Source: an uncultured Eubacteriales bacterium
Lineage (GTDB): Bacteria; Bacillota; Clostridia; Oscillospirales; CAG-272
Reading direction: 5' to 3'
DNA length: 8,224 nt
NCBI GenBank assembly: GCA_949286815.1
Contig: CASEEB010000063.1
Span: 1 to 8,224, forward strand
Below are positions 6,349 through 8,224 of the stretch, piece by piece. The notes below the pieces were generated by a model. It was not told the origin of the DNA. It was given only the letters and a program-made list of their open reading frames with translations, and ran no database searches. Numbering within the stretch: position 1 is the stretch's first letter; each line of letters begins with the position of its first letter. A program made the translations under genes and the position numbers.

Positions 6349-6785
6349 ATATAATTGAAATCAACAAGAAAATCAAACAGCGTCCGCCATTTCAGATGAT
6401 AGAGCGAGTAACCGAGCTTGAGGTCGGAAAGTATGCCAAGGGCATAAAATGCGTTTCGGTCAATGAGCCTTATTTTGCCGGTCATTTTCCGGACGCCCCC
6501 GTAATGCCCGGTGTTTTGCTTATCGAATGCGCGGCTCAGCTCTGTTCTCTGGTATTCGGAGACACAAAAAGCGAGTCGGATAAGCTTTATATGCTGCTTA
6601 AAGTAAAAGATTTTAAATTTTTAAAGCCCGTTATTCCCGGCGACAGGCTGGAAATCTCCGTAAAGGTAACCATGAGTTCGGCCGCGGCATATGAATTTGC
6701 CGCCGAAATCATGTGCGACGGAGTGCTAAAGGCGAAGGGAAGCATGTTGTTTACGGCAGTCGATACCGATTCGGTGTACAATTGA
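6345..6785 (+). CDS. fabZ: 3-hydroxyacyl-ACP dehydratase, FabZ-type hot-dog
   Basis: This dehydratase removes water from 3-hydroxyacyl-ACP to give the trans-2-enoyl chain. The 146-residue protein has the FabZ core: an RPPFQMIERV start region (13-22), NEPYFAGHFP with catalytic His47, and MPGVLLIECAAQ with catalytic Glu61. The usual N-terminal PHR-type loop is changed to KQRPP. Translation starts at a GTG whose GTGA shares 4 nt with the fabG stop. GGAGG at 6331-6335 lies 9 nt upstream, so fabG and this gene are translationally coupled. No enoyl-ACP reductase follows, so double bonds formed here could remain in the chain. The symbol names the family; a cluster-specific homologue is likely. Confidence 0.92.
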   Translation: MNIIEINKKIKQRPPFQMIERVTELEVGKYAKGIKCVSVNEPYFAGHFPDAPVMPGVLLIECAAQLCSLVFGDTKSESDKLYMLLKVKDFKFLKPVIPGDRLEISVKVTMSSAAAYEFAAEIMCDGVLKAKGSMLFTAVDTDSVYN

Positions 6786-6984
6786 CGGAAAAATATACGT
6801 TGTAAATAAAACGATTATTGTTCGGATTTTGCATTTGATTGAACGATCGATTTACGCGGATAATCAAATTACCTTCAAAAAGGGCTGACTCGGATTAAAA
6901 TTCCGATACAATGCACGGCGCAAATGATATCGGAGTTGAGTTAAATTGTTTTTTGACTATAGCCAAGGTGAAGATTAATATTAT

Positions 6985-7024
6985 AAAAACCAAGATCAAA
7001 CAATAGTCTTGACCTTGGTTTTTT
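6985..7024 (+). terminator. Intrinsic terminator of the ketosynthase cluster
   Basis: AAAAACCAAGATCAA (6985-6999) pairs with TTGACCTTGGTTTTT (7009-7023), with one A-C mismatch and a 9-nt loop. The hairpin is followed directly by the T-run at 7019-7024. Because the left arm starts with five A residues it would also work on the minus strand. It lies about 200 nt after the dehydratase stop and is the first strong terminator downstream of it. Confidence 0.8.
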
Positions 7025-7185
7025 GTTGTGCTTATATAAGATGTACGGATTTGTCTTACCCTGTGTTTCGTTTGACAATCGGGATTGATGTTAAATCGAA
7101 AATTAATAAAATTAATTTATTCTGTTTTTGCTTTTGAAAATTCTTATTTTATAATTAAAAAAATTAATTTTGTTTTTAAATTATA

Positions 7186-7214
7186 TTGACAAACGCTGAG
7201 ATGTATGATATAAT
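7186..7214 (+). promoter_or_regulatory. Consensus sigma-A promoter of the DUF2089 gene
   Basis: TTGACA (7186-7191) and TATAAT (7209-7214) are both perfect and are 17 nt apart. TGA precedes the -10 (extended -10), and a very AT-rich upstream region precedes the -35. Expected strength is high. The start near 7221 rules against translation from the ATG at 7233, which would have almost no leader. Confidence 0.88.
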
Positions 7215-7262
7215 CGGGTTAATCTGACAGTAATGTATATTTTATTTATACGGAGCTTTGAT

Positions 7263-7667
7263 ATGGAATATAAAAAACCGAATGTATGCTGCGTTTGCGG
7301 AAGCAAACTTGTAATCACCGGACTCAGATGCGAAAGCTGCCAAACCGAAATACACGGAAAATTCTGCGGATGTGATTTCTGCTCGCTTACTCCCGAGCAG
7401 TCGGATTTTCTCAAAACATTTCTGAGATGCCGGGGAAGCATTAAAGAGATGGAAAGGGAAATGGGAGTGTCGTATCCTACGGTAAAAAACAGCCTTGAGA
7501 AACTTGTGCTCGCGCTGGGGTTGGACGCGCGGGAGGATATCGGGGACAGCGAAACCGGAAGCGACGAAAGACTGACCAAGGAAAAGGTTTTTGATATGCT
7601 GTCCCGTAAGGAAATAACCGCGGCTGAAGCTACGGCAATGCTTGAGGAAATCTTTGACGGACGGTAA
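7263..7667 (+). CDS. DUF2089-family zinc-ribbon/HTH putative regulator
   Basis: The 134-residue protein fits the DUF2089 family. An N-terminal zinc-ribbon region has paired cysteines at 9/12, 23/26 and 37/40. The sequence LTPEQSDFLKTFLRCRGSIKEMEREMGVSYPTV (42-74) follows and forms the typical winged-helix-like/HTH part, with the recognition helix around 69-83. A C-terminal SHOCT-like segment (KVFDMLSRKEITAAEATAMLEEI, about 107-129) closes it. The family is thought to be a small DNA-binding or anti-sigma-linked regulator; its targets are not known to me. The ATG at 7263 has GGAG at 7252-7255, 7 nt upstream; an ATG at 7233 lacks a ribosome site. Its strong promoter is just upstream, and the coiled-coil gene 119 nt downstream shares the SHOCT-like motif, so the two probably form one unit. 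Confidence 0.88.
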   Translation: MEYKKPNVCCVCGSKLVITGLRCESCQTEIHGKFCGCDFCSLTPEQSDFLKTFLRCRGSIKEMEREMGVSYPTVKNSLEKLVLALGLDAREDIGDSETGSDERLTKEKVFDMLSRKEITAAEATAMLEEIFDGR

Positions 7668-7739
7668 AAATCTTAAAGTTTTTACAGAAGATGCTTTTAA
7701 AAAATATGTTGATCGTTTATGCGGACATTGACGGATTCA

Positions 7740-7756
7740 ACAGCTTAGGAAGCTGT
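7740..7756 (+). repeat. Perfect inverted repeat before the coiled-coil gene
   Basis: ACAGCTT and AAGCTGT form a 7-bp perfect stem with an AGG loop, ending 16 nt before the AAAGGA ribosome site of the next gene. There is no T-run, so it is not an intrinsic terminator. It could be an operator or an mRNA hairpin that tunes expression of the second gene. Confidence 0.4.
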
Positions 7757-7786
7757 AAAAATACATGAACAGAAAGGATAACAATT

Positions 7787-8224
7787 ATGGAAATCGCACG
7801 GATACTTGAACTTGTAAGAAAAGGTAAACTCGAGACGGGCGAGGCGGAAAAGCTCATACAGTCCGTATATGAGGAAAACGGAGGGGGTAAATCCTCGGAA
7901 AATACGGAAAAGGAGATTTCCGACCTGAATGAAAGGTTATCGGCGCTTGAAGCGTCTTTTGGTGAGTTTATCAGCGTTGCGCGGAATTTTTCCGGAACGC
8001 AACCGGAGGAGCTTGAGGACAGAATTGAAGAGCTGTCGGAAAGGATTGATGAAATTGAGTCCAAAGCGGATGATATTGAATCAATGACCGATGATCTGTC
8101 GGGTAGAATTGATGACATGACGGACGAGTTGTCGGACAGAATAGAGGAAATGAACGATGAAATTTCCGATATAGTGGGCGGCTGGGGAGAAAATATCGCT
8201 CTGACTATAGCCGAGATGCTTACG
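7787..8224 (+). CDS. SHOCT-like N-terminal domain with acidic coiled coil, 3' end outside window
   Basis: The ATG at 7787, with AAAGGA at 7773-7778 (8 nt spacing), opens 146 codons that run to the window edge. Residues 1-30 (MEIARILELVRKGKLETGEAEKL and on) form the short helical LELVxxGKLxxxEAEKLI motif typical of the N-termini of YvlB/LiaX/DUF2089-associated proteins. After a Gly/Ser linker around 32-37, residues about 44-130 are a long acidic coiled coil with near-repeating heptads (DRIEELSERIDEIE, GRIDDMTDELSDRIEEM). No signal peptide or membrane segment is visible in the part seen. After the coil (VGGWGENIALTIAEML) the protein changes character, and a further domain presumably follows outside the window. 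The function is unknown. Its position next to the DUF2089 regulator suggests a partner or target of it, perhaps in cell-envelope stress; that is inference. Confidence 0.8.
   Translation, partial: MEIARILELVRKGKLETGEAEKLIQSVYEENGGGKSSENTEKEISDLNERLSALEASFGEFISVARNFSGTQPEELEDRIEELSERIDEIESKADDIESMTDDLSGRIDDMTDELSDRIEEMNDEISDIVGGWGENIALTIAEMLT

Larger units (their letters stand above)
6786..7262. other. Long non-coding stretch after the cluster
   Basis: I see no supported gene in these 477 bases. The first 200 are unremarkable apart from a spaced inverted repeat TTTGATT (6834-6840) / AATCAAA (6862-6868). Then come a terminator with a competing upstream arm (6963-7024), an AT-rich stretch with repeated AAATTAATTT-like words (about 7100-7180) that may act as an UP-type element, and the promoter of the DUF2089 gene. 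Confidence 0.6.

Noticed and set aside
6911..7006. 31-codon open frame ending in the terminator loop, a possible leader peptide
   Set aside because: No Shine-Dalgarno, no recognisable codon run, and it lies after, not before, an operon.
1..8224. CRISPR arrays, insertion sequences, tRNA or rRNA genes
   Set aside because: I saw no spaced direct repeats, transposase-like frames, terminal inverted repeats or tRNA cloverleaf signatures on either strand.

Overview
The window looks like a piece of an anaerobic Firmicutes (class Clostridia) chromosome. The basis is strong GGAGG/AAAGGA ribosome-binding sites, sigma-A-type promoters, AT-rich intergenic DNA around genes of moderate GC, and gene families common in gut Clostridia: an 'uroporphyrinogen decarboxylase family' protein, CysK, a DUF2089 regulator, and a SHOCT-like/coiled-coil protein. 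The exact genus cannot be read from the sequence.

Layout. On the minus strand at the left are a UroD-superfamily protein (1-917, its C-terminus outside the window) and, upstream of it, cysteine synthase cysK (988-1923), which has its own promoter near 2017-2045. A divergent promoter at 2117-2145 starts a five-gene plus-strand cluster: a PlsC-type acyltransferase (2187-2921), an acyl carrier protein (2845-3090), a 773-residue ketosynthase double-domain protein (3263-5584), a FabG-type ketoreductase (5620-6348) and a FabZ-type hot-dog dehydratase (6345-6785). A non-coding stretch of nearly 480 bp follows, with a good intrinsic terminator at 6985-7024. Then a consensus promoter (7186-7214) drives a DUF2089 zinc-ribbon/HTH gene (7263-7667) and an acidic coiled-coil gene that runs off the right edge (7787-8224).

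The standout is the five-gene cluster. The large protein carries a complete ketosynthase (Cys157, His289, His325) followed, in one chain, by a second ketosynthase fold in which all three catalytic positions are replaced (Ala554, Phe680, Asp715). That is the pattern of a chain-length factor (KS-beta), so this appears to be a single-chain KS-CLF. With a dedicated ACP, a ketoreductase and a dehydratase, but no enoyl reductase, the set could extend, reduce and dehydrate a chain into a polyene. The PlsC-like acyltransferase could then move the chain from the ACP onto a lipid or similar acceptor. No malonyl-CoA:ACP transacylase, phosphopantetheinyl transferase, starter-unit enzyme or thioesterase lies in the window, so these would have to come from elsewhere, for example from primary fatty acid synthesis. 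The product and the biological role are inference.

The flanking cysK/UroD-like genes and the DUF2089 pair have separate promoters and opposite or separate transcription, so they are probably not part of the cluster.
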